This document shows, piece after piece, positions 34,052-45,212 of a stretch of DNA of 64,000 bases. The notes beneath the pieces were generated by a model. That model made no database searches. It was not told where the DNA came from and worked only from the letters and a program-made list of their open reading frames with translations. How positions within the stretch are numbered: position 1 is the stretch's first letter; every line of letters starts with the position of its first letter. The translations under genes and the position numbers were made by a program. The stretch lies in the NCBI GenBank assembly GCA_004295565.1, contig AP019416.1, positions 3,968,001 through 4,032,000 of the forward strand, in the 5' to 3' direction. This stretch comes from Vreelandella olivaria (GTDB lineage: Bacteria; Pseudomonadota; Gammaproteobacteria; Pseudomonadales; Halomonadaceae).

Positions 34052-34113
34052 GTCACTGACCGTTACCGCTACAACCAACTTCTCTTTAGTTCGATCGCGT
34101 TACGGTCAGTGAC
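34052..34113 (-). promoter_or_regulatory. Long-armed stem-loop downstream of the second tctC
   Basis: GTCACTGACCGT pairs perfectly with ACGGTCAGTGAC (12 bp) around a 38-nt loop, with further imperfect pairing inside. It lies 50 nt after the tctC stop at 34163 and before the aldolase gene. It may be a terminator or an mRNA 3-prime stabiliser. Confidence 0.5.
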
Positions 34114-34162
34114 CTTCGAGCGGGTCTCTTTCCCCGACAGGCGAGAGAAGAGAGCAAGCCTA

Positions 34163-35156
34163 TTAGTTAGCCAGCCCCACCTGTTCGACGATTTCACCGA
34201 AAACGCCGTCCATATCTTGCATAAGCTGACCAAACTCTTCAGCGTTGCGCCATTCGGTACCAAAACCTTGCTGATTCATAAACCCTTGATAAGTATCACT
34301 GTTGTAAGCAGCCTCTAGTGCCGATTCAAGTGTTGCTACTACCTCTGGATCCATGCCTTTAGGCCCTGCAATCCCGCGCCACTCACCCACTTGGTAGCTA
34401 CTGCCGATTACTTCATTAGTGGTGGGCACATCAGGAAAGCTGGGTATACGCTCTGGGGACATTACCGCAAAGCTCTTAACCCGGCCGGCCTCGATCATTG
34501 AGCGGGCTTCAGGCACAGAGCTGGGTACAATATCAATCCCCCCAGACACCAGCTCAGTCATCGCTGGTGCTGCTCCTTCACTAGGAATCCAAGTCACTTG
34601 GTCGGCGGGAATACCTTGATCCATCAAAAAAGCCAGCAAAGGCCAGATGCCACACACCGCCTTGGCCAGTACCCGAAGCAGTAAACGTGCCTTTAGGCTC
34701 AGAGCGTATCGCTTCAAGGAGCTCTTCAAGGGTTTCATAAGGAGAGTCGGCTGCTACCTGTATGCCTGGAAAGTCATAGTTGATTTGAGCAATAGGCGTA
34801 AAGTCTTCATACGTCAGGTTAGTTAAACCCAACCAATGCATCATGTTAACTTCGCCAGTTGCCAAGCCAATCGTGTAACCATCCGGTTCAGCATTAATCA
34901 TGGCGGTATGACCAACAACGCCACTGCCCCCTGTTCGGTTGACAACATTAACGTTCTGCCCCAGCTCTTCTTCCAGAGCACGAGCGATAGTTCGCGCCGT
35001 CGCATCAGTGCCACCACCAGCAGCCCAAGGCACAATCAACGTAAGGGGGCGTTCGGGGTAGTCCGCAAAGGCAGTGCCAGATACTGTCATAACAGCTGCT
35101 GCTATACTTGAAGCAAAAATAGCTTTAAGGGAATGGTTTGTAATTATCATATTCAT
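34163..35156 (-). CDS. tctC: Tripartite tricarboxylate transporter binding protein TctC, copy 2
   Basis: Second periplasmic Bug-family protein of about 330 aa, with signal peptide ending AFA-DYPERP. It is nearly identical in layout and largely identical in sequence to copy 1, including TLIVPWAAGGGTDATARTI and the shared C-terminus GEIVEQVGLAN. One or two indels near 34640 split it. It has no partner permease of its own and is separated from tctCBA by the aldolase gene. It probably feeds the same TctAB or has diverged to a related ligand. Its codons are AT-richer than those of copy 1. Confidence 0.87.
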
Positions 35157-35279
35157 TTTCCTTTAGTAATGTATTGCTTACAATTGATTGTCTTTTTTGG
35201 AACTGTATGCTTTATTACTTTATGTTTTTCTTGTCAAAAGCCTCCTACACGCACTATTAAGTGTATAGAACTCTATTAA

Positions 35280-36419
35280 TCAGAAAACTTCTTTGAGCAT
35301 GTTATAAAAGTCTTCCTTAGAGGGCACGCGCGGATTGGTCGCCGTGGAATGATCTTCCAATGCCCACTGAGCCATTTGATCCAAGTGCTCTTCCATGACG
35401 CCCATTTCGCTCAAGCTAGCAGGCATCCCCAATTTCACATTGAGCTTTTCAAATGCTTCAGCTAAATCGTCGTTATGATTGAGACCCATCGCGTCTTTGA
35501 GGCATGCATATTTTTCCTCACAGCTGGAGTGGTTAAACCTTAGAACAGTCGGCATCAACACAGCATTGAGCGTACCGTGATGAAGTTTAAGTTCGTGCAG
35601 ACCGCCTAGCGCGTGGGATAAGGAGTGCACTGCTCCCAACCCCTTCTGAAAAGCCATAGCGCCTTCAAGGGCCGCCATCATCATTTCATTTCTCGCCGTT
35701 AAGTTTTCGCCGTTTTCAACTGCCTTTACTAGATATTTGCTAGCGCGCGTCAGCCCATCCAAAGCAATCGCTTCAGCCGGAGGATTCACTTTGGGGCTTA
35801 AAAGGTTTCAACGCAGTGAGCAATCGCATCCATACCCGTGGCGGCGGTCAAAAAAGGTGGTAGACCTAGCGTCAAACGAGGATCACAAATAGCGACCGAA
35901 GGAATCAGATAAGGAGAAAGAAAAGCCAATTTTGCGATTGTCTTTCATGGTAATCAATGAGGCTCTTCCCACCTCACTACCGGTTCCCGCCGTTGTCGGT
36001 ATTGCTATTAATGGCAGCACATCGGCTTTAATTTTGGTTACGCCGCCTTCAATCGCAGCGTATTGGCGTAACGGCCCAGGATGATTAAAAAGTAAGGCGA
36101 CCGCTTTAGCCAAATCAATGCTGGAACCACCGCCAACGGCAATAATGCCATCACATTTGCTTGCACGCAGGTAAGTAAGCGCTTGCTCTACCGCGACTTC
36201 CGTAGGGTTGGACGGCGTATCATCGAAAACACATGCACCATCATCAAGCTGAGCAGACTCAATAACGTGTGTGATAAGAGGGGTCGCACTGAGCCCCTTA
36301 TCAGTTACAAACAACGGACGCTTTATCTTCAGCAATTGCAGCTCATTGGCTAATTCCGCAATAGCGTTTTCACCGAACTGAATTTTTGTTAAATAATTGA
36401 TTATGTGGGGCATTGTCAT
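35280..36419 (-). CDS. Iron-containing (group III) alcohol dehydrogenase
   Basis: NAD(P)-dependent dehydrogenase of about 379 aa. The nucleotide site is GGGSSIDLAKAVA, followed by PTTAGTGSEV. Iron ligands come from DPRLT, GMDAIAHCVE (restored frame) and HSLSHALGG. Indels near 35890 and 35805 split it. It starts divergently from the UxaA-type dehydratase across a 443-nt region. It would reduce or oxidise an aldehyde or hydroxy acid in the same pathway, for instance the aldehyde released by the aldolase. Exact substrate unknown. Confidence 0.82.
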
Positions 36420-36862
36420 TTCTCATTATTGTTTGGCTCGTGAACCCAGCAATCTCTTCGCCCAAGGTGTCATACAGTATGACTGAATGACAGCAGTCTA
36501 GTGATGTATTTTACAGCTGCCAAGGCCTTTACAAAAACGCCTAGCAAAACTGTGAACGGTGGCTCAAATATGGGGTTGCTCACGCTGCCCATCCACCAAG
36601 CGGATTACCTTCAGGGGATTGCTGTCCTGCAGCGTAATGGTGAGCTGGCCTTCCAACTGAGCCGCAATTGGCAATTAGCGTTGTGGGCCGTGTGTATGAA
36701 AGCAATCTAGACCAAATGACCATTGCACTCAATGAACATTATATAGAACAATAGTCTAATCGACGTACGCAGCCGTCTTGCTAGAGTGCACCCACAATGA
36801 TCGCTTTTAAGCTTGCGCCTGACCTTTGCAACAAAAGCCCAATAATCAGCTTGAGGTAAACG
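36420..36862. other. 443-nt divergent intergenic region
   Basis: This stretch separates the Fe-alcohol dehydrogenase (minus) from the UxaA-type gene (plus). It holds a perfect 15-nt palindrome near 36476, described separately. A 69-codon ORF at 36501-36710 has no ribosome site and no recognisable family, and I do not call it. The rest is AT-rich and probably promoter sequence. Confidence 0.5.
36469..36483. promoter_or_regulatory. Perfect palindromic operator GTCATACAGTATGAC
   Basis: The 15-nt sequence GTCATAC-A-GTATGAC is fully palindromic around a central A. It lies 50 nt upstream of the Fe-alcohol dehydrogenase start and 380 nt upstream of the UxaA-type start. Its size and symmetry fit a GntR/FCD-type repressor, and one is encoded at 38421-39385. 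Confidence 0.6.
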
Positions 36863-38392
36863 ATGAATCTCATTAATTCCCCGTCAGTTATTATTCATCT
36901 CAATCCGCGGGATAACGTAGGCGTTGCCTCAAAAGCAGTTCCAAAAGATATTCCTATTGATAAAAAGGGCACGCTTGCTCAAGAAAATATTGAGGCAGGA
37001 CATAAAGTTGCGCTAACGCATATCAAAAATGGCGAGGCCGTTTTTAAATATGGCCAACTGATTGGGCTGGCTGCACGGGATATTAATCCTGGTGAGCATG
37101 TGCACACCCACAACCTCACCATGATTGAACTCAGCTCTTCTTTAGAAGATTTTCAACCCCATCAAAAAACCATCACCGCTAGCCATTCACGGACATTTCA
37201 GGGCTACCAACGGGCTGATGGTAGCGTGGGAACGCGTAACTATATTGGTATTCTCTCTACCGTGAACTGTTCTGCCACGGTGGCTAAAGCCGCTGCGGAC
37301 GTGCTCAATCAGTCGGGGAGTTAAGCCAAATGGGGTTCGATGGTGTAGTGGCCATTACCCATGGCTCTGGTTGCGCCATGAATACTGACTCAGAAGGTTT
37401 TGCCTTTCTTGAGCGTGTTATAGCGGGATATGCCCAGCACCCCAACTTTGCCTTTGTACTCATCATTGGCCTGGGCTGTGAGACCAACCAGGTCAAAACG
37501 TTAGTCAAAAGAAAGGGGTTGGAAGATGCCTCGCGTCTGGCTTACTTTAATATTCAAGACGCGGGAGGGACACGCACTAGTATCAAAACGGCCTGTGATC
37601 ACATCATGCAAATGGCCACCCAACACGGCCAACAACAGCGTGCACCAGCCCCCCTTGAGCACTTAGTGGTTGCATTGCAGTGTGGCGGGTCAGACGGCTA
37701 CTCAGGTATTACCGCGAACCCAGCCTTGGGCCATGCCGCCGACCTTATAGTGCAACATGGTGGCAGCGTTATACTCGCCGAAACCCCCGAAATCTATGGC
37801 GCTGAAAACCTCCTGATAGACCGCTCCATTAATGAGAACGTCGCACAGAAACTACTCGACCGGATTACCTGGTGGAAACATTACACCGAGATAAATGGCG
37901 CTGAGCTAAACAACAACCCTTCCCCAGGCAATAAAGCGGGTGGGCTATCAACTATCCTTGAGAAATCATTGGGCGCAGTAGCTAAAGGCGGAACGTCGAG
38001 CCTTAACGACGTGCTGCTGTATGCTGAGAAGATGACAACGCGCGGTTTTAACTTTATGGATAGCCCTGGCTATGACCCGATTTCGGTCACGGGTCAAATC
38101 GCCTCCGGTTCTAACGTAGTCTGCTTTACCACTGGGCGAGGTTCAGTCTCAGGCTTCAAACCCGCTCCCCTGCCTTAAGCTCGCAACGAATACCTCCATG
38201 TATGAGAAAATGCATGAAGACATGGATATAAACTGTGGCGTTATTGTTGATGGCACCGACAGTGTCGAAAGTGTTGGAGAGCAAATTTTTGAGCGTATTA
38301 TTGCCATCGCTTCAGGTGATATGAGCGCCAGCGAATCACTGGGTTACGGTAATAATGAATTCGTTCCCTGGCTGGTAGGTGCCGTCACCTAA
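36863..38392 (+). CDS. UxaA/GarD-type sugar-acid dehydratase (SAF + UxaA domains)
   Basis: Dehydratase of about 509 aa, the length of altronate or galactarate dehydratases. An N-terminal SAF domain (residues 1 to about 100) precedes the catalytic domain with RADGSVGTRNYIGIL, HGSGCAMN, GLGCETNQ, CGGSDGYSGITANPALG and GHGSVSGF-like FTTGRGSVSGF. Indels near 37320 and 38172 interrupt it. GAGG precedes the ATG. It would remove water from an aldonic or aldaric acid to give a 2-keto-3-deoxy acid for the nearby aldolase. Separate SAF/UxaA pairs also include sulfolactate sulfo-lyase, a less likely alternative. Confidence 0.83.
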
Positions 38393-38420
38393 ATTTCCAT
38401 TAGAGAGCAATTAACTGACT

Positions 38421-39385
38421 ATGACACAAACGCTGCGCGACCAACTTTACACGGCTCTTAAGCAGAGTATTGTTGGGAAACGTCTTGAACCCGGTTTAGT
38501 ACTGCTTGAAGGAAATATAGCGGAGCTGTTTGGTATTAGCCGATCGCCCGTTCGGCAAACATTAAGCCGACTGCACGAAGAGCAGTATATCTGCCGTTTT
38601 GAGGGGCGCGGCTACTTAGTAGGCGCATCGCCAGGTGAGGTAGTGCGGCGTGCGCTCAGTGAGCATGATTTCAAACAACTTGGCCATGCCCCAAAAGTAG
38701 ACCGTATCGTTTCTTGGCGGGCGCATATCGACAGCGTTGAACATGACATCGTTTTATGTTCGATTAAGGATTCGTTTGAACTCAATGAGCTGCAGCTTTC
38801 CAAAACGCTTAATGTCAGCCGCACGGTCACTCATCAAATCTTGCTCTATTTACAGTCTATCGGTTTAGTCGAGAAGATTAAATACAATAGCTGGAGCGTG
38901 GTACCTCTGAATGATCAGCGGTTACATAATCTTTATGAAGCACGTCGCCAATTAGAACCTTATATGATTGCGCGGGCCACGAAACATATACCAGAAAGCA
39001 CCGTTAAAGGCTATATCACCAAACTCAAACACGCTGCTGAGAGCTATCCGAATATAAAGGGGGAACTACTAGATGAGTTAGAAAATGACCTCCACCATGC
39101 TGCCGTTAGTTTAGGTGATAACCAGGAGGTCATGAATATGCTCCGGCGCACGCATCCTATCTTATTAGTTAGTAAACACCTGCTTGGACGAGTACTAAAG
39201 CTTCCCGATCAAGACCCTTTCTTCGATGAACATTTATGGATATTTGAAAAATGCGTCTGCAACAACCTGCGCTAGCAGGCAAAGCTTTGGCGACTCATTT
39301 AGAGCGTTCAGAATCCAAGGTACTCGACCGGCTGATTAACTTCCGAGAATCAGGTGATATCGATATACCGCTTTACCTGCGCTAA
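38421..39385 (+). CDS. GntR/FCD regulator with two winged-helix domains
   Basis: Regulator of about 321 aa. A first GntR-type winged helix spans residues 1-70 (ISRSPVRQTLSRLHEEQ). A second helix-turn-helix lies around 108-162 (LQLSKTLNVSRTVTHQILLYL). An all-helical FCD-like effector domain follows from about 168. One A is missing near 39248; the corrected C-terminus adds about 37 residues to a stop at 39385. It sits 28 nt after the dehydratase and is the probable regulator of this block. The duplicated HTH is unusual for the family. Confidence 0.82.
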
Positions 39386-39498
39386 CAACCAAATAACGAA
39401 CGTGGACGCCCCATCTCTTCAATTGAAGCAATGTATCGACCTGCTAAACAAGGATTACGGGAACCCTTGACGGGCTCATCTAGATAGAGGAACTAATA

Positions 39499-40376
39499 AT
39501 GACAACGTCACGTACTATCGGATTTATTGGCACGGGCATTATGGGTGCGCCGATGGCAGCACGCTTGGCACATGCAGGACACCAAGTACTTGTCTGGAAT
39601 AGAACAAAAGCAAAGCCAACCGTTTAGAGTCGGTGGGTGCCACCATCGTAGAAAAGCCCGAAGAGGCCGTTGCCGAAAGCGATGTCGTTATCGTTATGCT
39701 TAGCTCTGGGCCTGTGTGTGATGAAATGCTGTTGGGCCCTAACGGTCTACTCAATGCCATGCAGCGTGATGCCACACTTATTGTCATGAGTTCAATACCT
39801 GTCGACACCGCTCGCCGTCAAGCAGAAGAAGCCGCCAAGAGCCAGATTAATTACCTTGATGCACCGGTTTCTGGCGGTGAGCAGGGAGCAGTCGACGGCA
39901 CGCTGGCCATTATGGTGGGCGGCGATGCCGTAAGTTTTAAAGCAGTAGAACCCATTCTCTTATCTCTCGGCAGGCCCGTCCATGTTGGCCCTGCAGGTAG
40001 CGGGGAACTTGCTAAGCTCGCCAATCAAATGATTGTGGCCAACACCATTGCTACCGTGGCAGAAGCCATACTATTGGCAGAACAGGGCGGGGCAAACCCC
40101 GAGCGAATGCTCAGTGCGCTTGAAGGTGGGTTTGCTGACTCGACCATTTTGCGTATACACGGGCAGCGTATGATTCAGGAAAACTTTACACCGGGAGGGC
40201 CAGCGAAATGGCAATTGAAAGATACCCAGACCGCGATGGCTTTTGCCGACACACTACATCTTAAGCTACCGGTTTCGTCATTGGTCAACACACTTTTTGA
40301 AGAGCTCGTCGATCAAGGGGATGGCGAGTTAGACCACAGCGCCTTAATCAACCAACTCCGACGGCGCAATGATTAA
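39499..40376 (+). CDS. Beta-hydroxyacid dehydrogenase, GarR/HIBADH family
   Basis: NAD(P)-dependent reductase of about 292 aa related to tartronate semialdehyde reductase. N-terminal GFIGTGIMGAPMA is the dinucleotide motif, DAPVSGGEQGA the substrate loop, and GSGELAKLANQ carries the catalytic Lys. One indel near 39622 shifts the first 41 codons. Context with a dehydratase and HpaI aldolase suggests it reduces the aldehyde product to glycerate or a similar acid. Confidence 0.85.
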
Positions 40377-40414
40377 GAGAGCCTGACAACAACAAATTTA
40401 GGAGAATAAATACA

Positions 40415-41470
40415 ATGAGCCACCATTACGACGTTCAGGAAATGACTCAATTCAGCACCGCTTTACTTGTAGCAGCCGGGCTCGATGAAGAAAAGGCTCA
40501 AGCAGTTGCCGAGATACTCGTCGAAGGCGACTTGATGGGACACACGACTCACGGGCTTCAGCTACTATCCCCTTACCTTGGCGAGATTCAGTCTGGCCGG
40601 ATGCCTGTGTCAGGTGAGTATGAGGTAATCTCCAAACGCGCTGCCGTGCAGACATGGGATGGTCGTTATCTTCCCGGTCCCTGGTTGATCATTAAAGCAA
40701 TGGAAACCGCCGAATTGATGGCCCGCGCCTGCGGCACGGGGACGGTCGTGATTCGATGCTCAAATCATATCGCCTGCTTGGCGGCCTATCTGAAACGTGC
40801 CACTGATCAAGACCTCGTGGTGGTGATCGAATCATCCGATCCGGCGACCAAATCGGTTGCCCCGCATGGCGGTTTGCAAGCGACCCACACCCCTAACCCT
40901 ATCGCTGTGGGCTATCCGACGGCTTCAGGCCCGGTTCTGTTAGATGTCAGCACATCCATTACCACTAATGGCATGGTCGGCCGACTTCACAAACAAAACA
41001 GCCAACTGCCATATCCGTGGCTTAAGGATCACCAGGGCAATGCGACCGATCAACCTACCGTGCTGTTCGATGATCCTAAGGGGAGCATCATGCCAATTGG
41101 TGGGCTTGACCATGGCCATAAGGGATATGCGCTGGGGCTAATGGTGGAAGCCTTAACGTCTGGGCTCGCTGGATTTGGCCGTGTGCAGACGCCTGCACAA
41201 TGGGGTGCCTCGGTCATGGTGCAGATCATGGATCCCGAAGCCTTTGGTGGGCTTGACGCCTTCAAACGCGAAACCGGCGCTTTGGTGGATGCTTGCCGTA
41301 ACAATCCTGTTGCGGAAGGTAGCCCTCCAGTACGAATTCCTGGCGAGCGTGGGCTTGCCCTCCATAAGCGTTATGCGCAGGAGGGCGTGCCCCTTCCAGA
41401 CGGTGTTCCCGAAGCTCTAGCCGATTGGTCGGAACGTCTGGGGGTTACTTTCCCTCGGGCGCTGCAATAA
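40415..41470 (+). CDS. Ldh2-family malate/L-lactate/2-keto acid dehydrogenase
   Basis: Intact 351-aa NAD(P)-dependent oxidoreductase of the LDH2/MDHG2 family. Typical blocks are GDLMGHTTHGLQLLSPYL, SNHIACLAAYLK, PNPIAVGYPT, MPIGGLDHGHKGYALGLMVE and the C-terminal PGER. AGGAGAA lies upstream of the start. Relatives include ureidoglycolate, 2,3-diketogulonate and (R)-sulfolactate dehydrogenases. The role here is unassigned; it lies between two beta-hydroxyacid dehydrogenases. Confidence 0.85.
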   Translation: MSHHYDVQEMTQFSTALLVAAGLDEEKAQAVAEILVEGDLMGHTTHGLQLLSPYLGEIQSGRMPVSGEYEVISKRAAVQTWDGRYLPGPWLIIKAMETAELMARACGTGTVVIRCSNHIACLAAYLKRATDQDLVVVIESSDPATKSVAPHGGLQATHTPNPIAVGYPTASGPVLLDVSTSITTNGMVGRLHKQNSQLPYPWLKDHQGNATDQPTVLFDDPKGSIMPIGGLDHGHKGYALGLMVEALTSGLAGFGRVQTPAQWGASVMVQIMDPEAFGGLDAFKRETGALVDACRNNPVAEGSPPVRIPGERGLALHKRYAQEGVPLPDGVPEALADWSERLGVTFPRALQ

Positions 41471-41540
41471 CAGCCGCTCATGCATGGGTCTAGCGGGCGA
41501 TATTTCAGGTGTGGTGAACCAACTCTCATCAGAGGCGACT

Positions 41541-42434
41541 ATGAAACAAGAACGCATCGGATTCATTGGGCTCGGCTTAATGGGCAAAGAAATGGCCAGA
41601 CATATCGTACGAAACGATTATCCGCTAACGGTGATGGCCCATAGGAATCGATCCCCCCTTGAAGCCCTATGCCAGGAAGGCGCGACGGAAGTTAGCACGC
41701 CCGCAGAGATGGCAAGCAATAGCGATATTGTTTTTATCTGCGTTAAGACATCCGAACAGGTTAACGAAATCGTCAGCGGAGCTGACGGTTTAATGGCCGG
41801 AAGCCATGAAGGGCTTATTATTGTCGACTGCTCTACAGCTCATCCCGAATCAACTGAGCGCCTTGCGAAAAACGTAGAACATCAAGAGGTGGTACTCGTT
41901 GACGCGCCTTTAGCACGAACACCTCGTGAAGCCAGAGATGGACGGCTAAATGTCATGGTAGGTGGCGATGCCTCCACAGTGGCGCGCATTACGCCGGTCA
42001 TGGAAAGTTTCGCGGAAAACATCTTTCATGTGGGTAAGGTGGGTTCAGCGCACAAACTGAAACTGATTAATAATTTTCTCTCGTTAGGGGCTGCTGCCCT
42101 AGTTAGTGAGGCGGCCACTATGGCGGCTGGCATGGACGTTTCACAAGACAAACTCCTGGAAATCTGCTCACAAGGGGGAGCCAACAGCGCGATGCTCGCT
42201 CCCGTTATGGAGTGGGTACTAAAGAAGGAGTGCACGAAGTTACAGTTCAGTCTTGGTAATGCTGAAAAGATATGCGCTACCTGACTGAAACGTTAAACGC
42301 CTATCAGCTAGCCCCCATATGCTGCCACCGCTTTGCGAGTTCCTTACGTTAGCTCGAGACGACGTGGGGAAGATAGCTTTGTTCCCCAAGCGTACGACAG
42401 CTGTATAAAACGCAATAAGATTTTATCCGATTGA
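41541..42434 (+). CDS. Second beta-hydroxyacid dehydrogenase (HIBADH family)
   Basis: NAD(P)-dependent enzyme of about 297 aa. It shows GFIGLGLMGKEMA, the substrate loop DAPLARTPREA and a catalytic Lys in GSAHKLKLINN. The last 60 codons are shifted by at least three indels (near 42270, 42315 and 42375). The best corrected reading ends EDSFVPQAYDS and stops at 42434. The substrate loop differs from the GarR-like neighbour (DAPLARTP against DAPVSGGE), so the two are unlikely to be simple duplicates. Confidence 0.75.
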
Positions 42435-42482
42435 GACCACTAAGATAGCTTCTTGGCTACCTCATATTTCCATATAAAGCCT

Positions 42483-43403
<921 letters not shown>

Positions 43404-43411
<8 letters not shown>

Positions 43412-44219
43412 ACGCTTGCCTTTGTATTTGCCATTGAAAATAGGGAATTAGGGGGGCGGTATGGGGCAACTCAACGCTGCGCCCTAATGAACTAACGCTA
43501 TGCTCAAGCCCTAGCGCTGCGGCGGTACCTGCCAACACCGCTTGAGAGGCTAAAAACGCCTCACGGGGGCGGCGTAGACGGATACTCTCCATCAGTTGAC
43601 GGTGGCGCTCCAGGCTCTCTTCAGGATCTGGGGCGTTCTCGTTAGACATGGAGATCAGCATATAGATGGAGGGTCGCAGAATATGCGATAGCTGCGCCCA
43701 GACGATGTTGTGGGTCGCCTTGAAAATGGCTTCGTGGAAGGCAACATCGCACTCGCTGTGCAGGCGCCGCTCCTCTTCGCAGGTGGCGTTGCGCAGATTC
43801 TGCCCCAGGCCTTCGAACGCCTCTTCAATGGCGACCAGATCACGCGCCTTGGCCCGCTTGGCGGCGGTCATCGCCACGTAGGGCTCAACGTCCAAACGGA
43901 AGGCGAGGATTTCACGCTGAATATCCGGGTTGGGCGCCGCATAGCGGGTCAGCCAGTCGGTCACCTGGGCGTCAAGAATATGCCACTCTGAGTACTCGCG
44001 CACCTTAGAGCCGTGCCCGGAGATACGTTCGATAATACCCGCATCGACCAGTTGGCGCAGGTCGCTACGCACCGCCGAGCGGTTAATGGCGAAACGTTCG
44101 CATAGATCCATTTCCCGGGGCACAAGGTCACCGGGGTGATAACGGCCACCGAAGATCTCCTCGGCGAGATGTTCAGCGATACTGGGGCGAGCGGCTGGCT
44201 TACTGGGAGATGACGTCAC
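43404..44219 (-). CDS. GntR-family regulator, FCD subclass
   Basis: Intact 271-aa regulator. The N-terminal winged helix (IAEHLAEEIFGGRYHPGDLVPREMDLCERFAINRSAVRSDLRQL, seen in blocks) is followed by an FCD effector domain. Metal-binding His residues are in LHSECDVAFHEAIF and ERHRQLM. It is the third gene of the minus-strand xylD-EamA-GntR-dehydrogenase unit and the best candidate to control it. Effectors of close relatives are sugar acids such as gluconate, galactonate or xylonate. Confidence 0.87.
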
Positions 44220-44250
44220 TGCGATAAGGCCCTATTTCAATTCCTGTCAA

Positions 44251-45195
44251 TCATACCGTACTTGACCGGTCGACTGTTACCGACGGGGTAGCTTCGAGCC
44301 TGGCGCGCATCCTCATTTCAAGCCGCCGTTCATAGAGGCCCTTAGCACTCAGCGTGCCCAGCACCAGTGCGCCGCCGACCATGGCCATTGGCGCGGGCTG
44401 CTCAGCCAGTATCCACCAGGCCAACAGCGTACCCAGCACCACTTCGAGCAGTATCAGCAAACCTACTTCCGCTGAGGGCAGATAGAGCGGCCCGCGCTGC
44501 AGCAGCGTCACGCCACAGGGCACAATAATCAGGCAGAGCAGAATAACGACGGCAAGCTGGCTGGCTCCAGGCAGGCTCGGTTCGCTCCCTGCCAGCCAAA
44601 ACAGCCCCGCAGTGCTACCCACGATAAGGCCGTTGAATACCAGCATGGGGCTCATATCCACCCCCGGTCGCGTACGGCAGAGGGTAAAGTTAATCGCCAG
44701 GGTGGTTGCCGCCATCAAGGCAAAAGCATTGCCCAACCAAGAGCCGGCGCCCGCGTCATCGAGGGCGATCAGCGCAACACCTGCCATACACAGCAATATC
44801 GCTAACCAGGTACGCCTTGGCAGTTGCTCCTTGAGGATAATCCAGGAGAGCACAGCCGCGATCAGTGGCGAGCTAGCCAGTATCATCAGTACGTTGCCCG
44901 CTTTGGTGTACTGGTTGCCCAGCACGAAGCCACAGGTGGTCAGGCTGAACAGCAGCGCCACGGCGATACCTGTCCAGCCGCAGCGACGATAAGCCGCCAG
45001 CGTGCCACGGCCATAGCGCATTAGGGCGATCAGTAGAAAACCTAACCCAGAAAGAAAGCCACGCCACATCAGGATCTCTGCATCGGGCAGGTTGGCGACC
45101 TTAATCAACAGGGCATCCGGCGCCATAATGATCGCGCCACCCGCGGTGAGCAGCAGGCCCTGCTGGCGATGGGACAAGGTACTTAAACGACTCAT
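44251..45195 (-). CDS. EamA/DMT-family transporter
   Basis: Intact 314-aa inner-membrane protein with ten predicted helices and two EamA repeats. The first ends near ILKEQLPRRTWLAILLCMAGVALI and the second near LAEQPAPMAMVGGALVLGTL. It lies 17 nt after xylD and 31 nt before the GntR gene. It might export excess aldonate or import a sugar derivative; the family does not allow a firm substrate call. Confidence 0.85.
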   Translation of the reverse strand: MSRLSTLSHRQQGLLLTAGGAIIMAPDALLIKVANLPDAEILMWRGFLSGLGFLLIALMRYGRGTLAAYRRCGWTGIAVALLFSLTTCGFVLGNQYTKAGNVLMILASSPLIAAVLSWIILKEQLPRRTWLAILLCMAGVALIALDDAGAGSWLGNAFALMAATTLAINFTLCRTRPGVDMSPMLVFNGLIVGSTAGLFWLAGSEPSLPGASQLAVVILLCLIIVPCGVTLLQRGPLYLPSAEVGLLILLEVVLGTLLAWWILAEQPAPMAMVGGALVLGTLSAKGLYERRLEMRMRARLEATPSVTVDRSSTV

Positions 45196-45212
45196 CTTTA
45201 GTGCTCGCCCCT

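Noticed and set aside
36501-36710. 69-codon ORF in the divergent region
   Set aside because: No ribosome site, no family resemblance, and it overlaps expected promoter sequence.
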